Positions 6,368 to 6,440 of a stretch of DNA of 6,440 bases are shown here, piece by piece. The stretch is from JBDRTU01 sp043823825 (GTDB lineage: Bacteria; Patescibacteriota; Patescibacteriia; Veblenbacterales; UBA10138), in contig JBDRTU010000042.1 of the NCBI GenBank assembly GCA_043823825.1, positions 1 through 6,440 on the forward strand. The letters are read 5' to 3'. The translations under genes were made by a program, and so were the position numbers. The notes under the pieces are model-generated. The model had not been told where the DNA came from, made no database searches, and saw only the letters and a list, made by a program, of their open reading frames with translations. The first letter of the stretch is position 1. Every line of letters starts with the position of its first letter.

Positions 6368-6440
6368 AATTCTAAAATTACCATAATTCCCAATTGGCGT
6401 TAGCATTAATTTTTTGCCAAGTATTTTGATATTTTTTTAA

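Noticed and set aside
6394..6420. TTGGC...GCCAA inverted repeat spanning the upstream tsaE ATG, with TTGGCGTTA shared with the hairpin at 3484-3492
   Set aside because: The stem is only 5 bp with a 17-base loop, and the shared 9-mer is not in a matching structural context.

Overview
This is a 6.4 kb piece of a low-to-moderate G+C bacterial genome. It holds two complete housekeeping genes, one complete pilus or secretion ATPase gene, one membrane-protein gene cut by the left edge, and one small broken gene. The style suggests a Candidate Phyla Radiation (Patescibacteria) genome or a similarly reduced lineage. The hints are a compact ValRS without its C-terminal arm, an uncharacterised multi-pass membrane protein of a type I associate with that group, a lone PilB/GspE ATPase, and no Shine-Dalgarno motif at any visible start. 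This placement is an inference; no rRNA or other taxonomic marker is present.

Layout. On the + strand, left to right: a 5'-truncated integral membrane protein (to 986), followed by a weak hairpin with a T tract (998-1030); a GspE/PilB/PulE-family ATPase (1096-2769); then an A+T-rich small gene (2832-3454) that reads as one protein only if two single-base shifts are corrected. On the - strand, right to left: tsaE (6367 or 6406 down to 5933), then valS (5894 down to 3498). The two strands converge on an 11-bp perfect inverted repeat at 3455-3494, which probably ends transcription from both sides.

How the genes work together. valS and tsaE both serve translation (tRNA-Val charging and t6A37 tRNA modification) and probably form a tandem transcription unit, although a hairpin overlapping the tsaE stop may separate them. 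The PilB-like ATPase would power a type IV pilus or type II secretion-like machine whose other parts (PilT, PilC, pilins) are not in the window. I see no CRISPR array, tRNA or rRNA gene, transposase or attachment site, and no evidence of a new multi-gene system. The most unusual item is the twice-shifted coiled-coil gene between pilB and valS.
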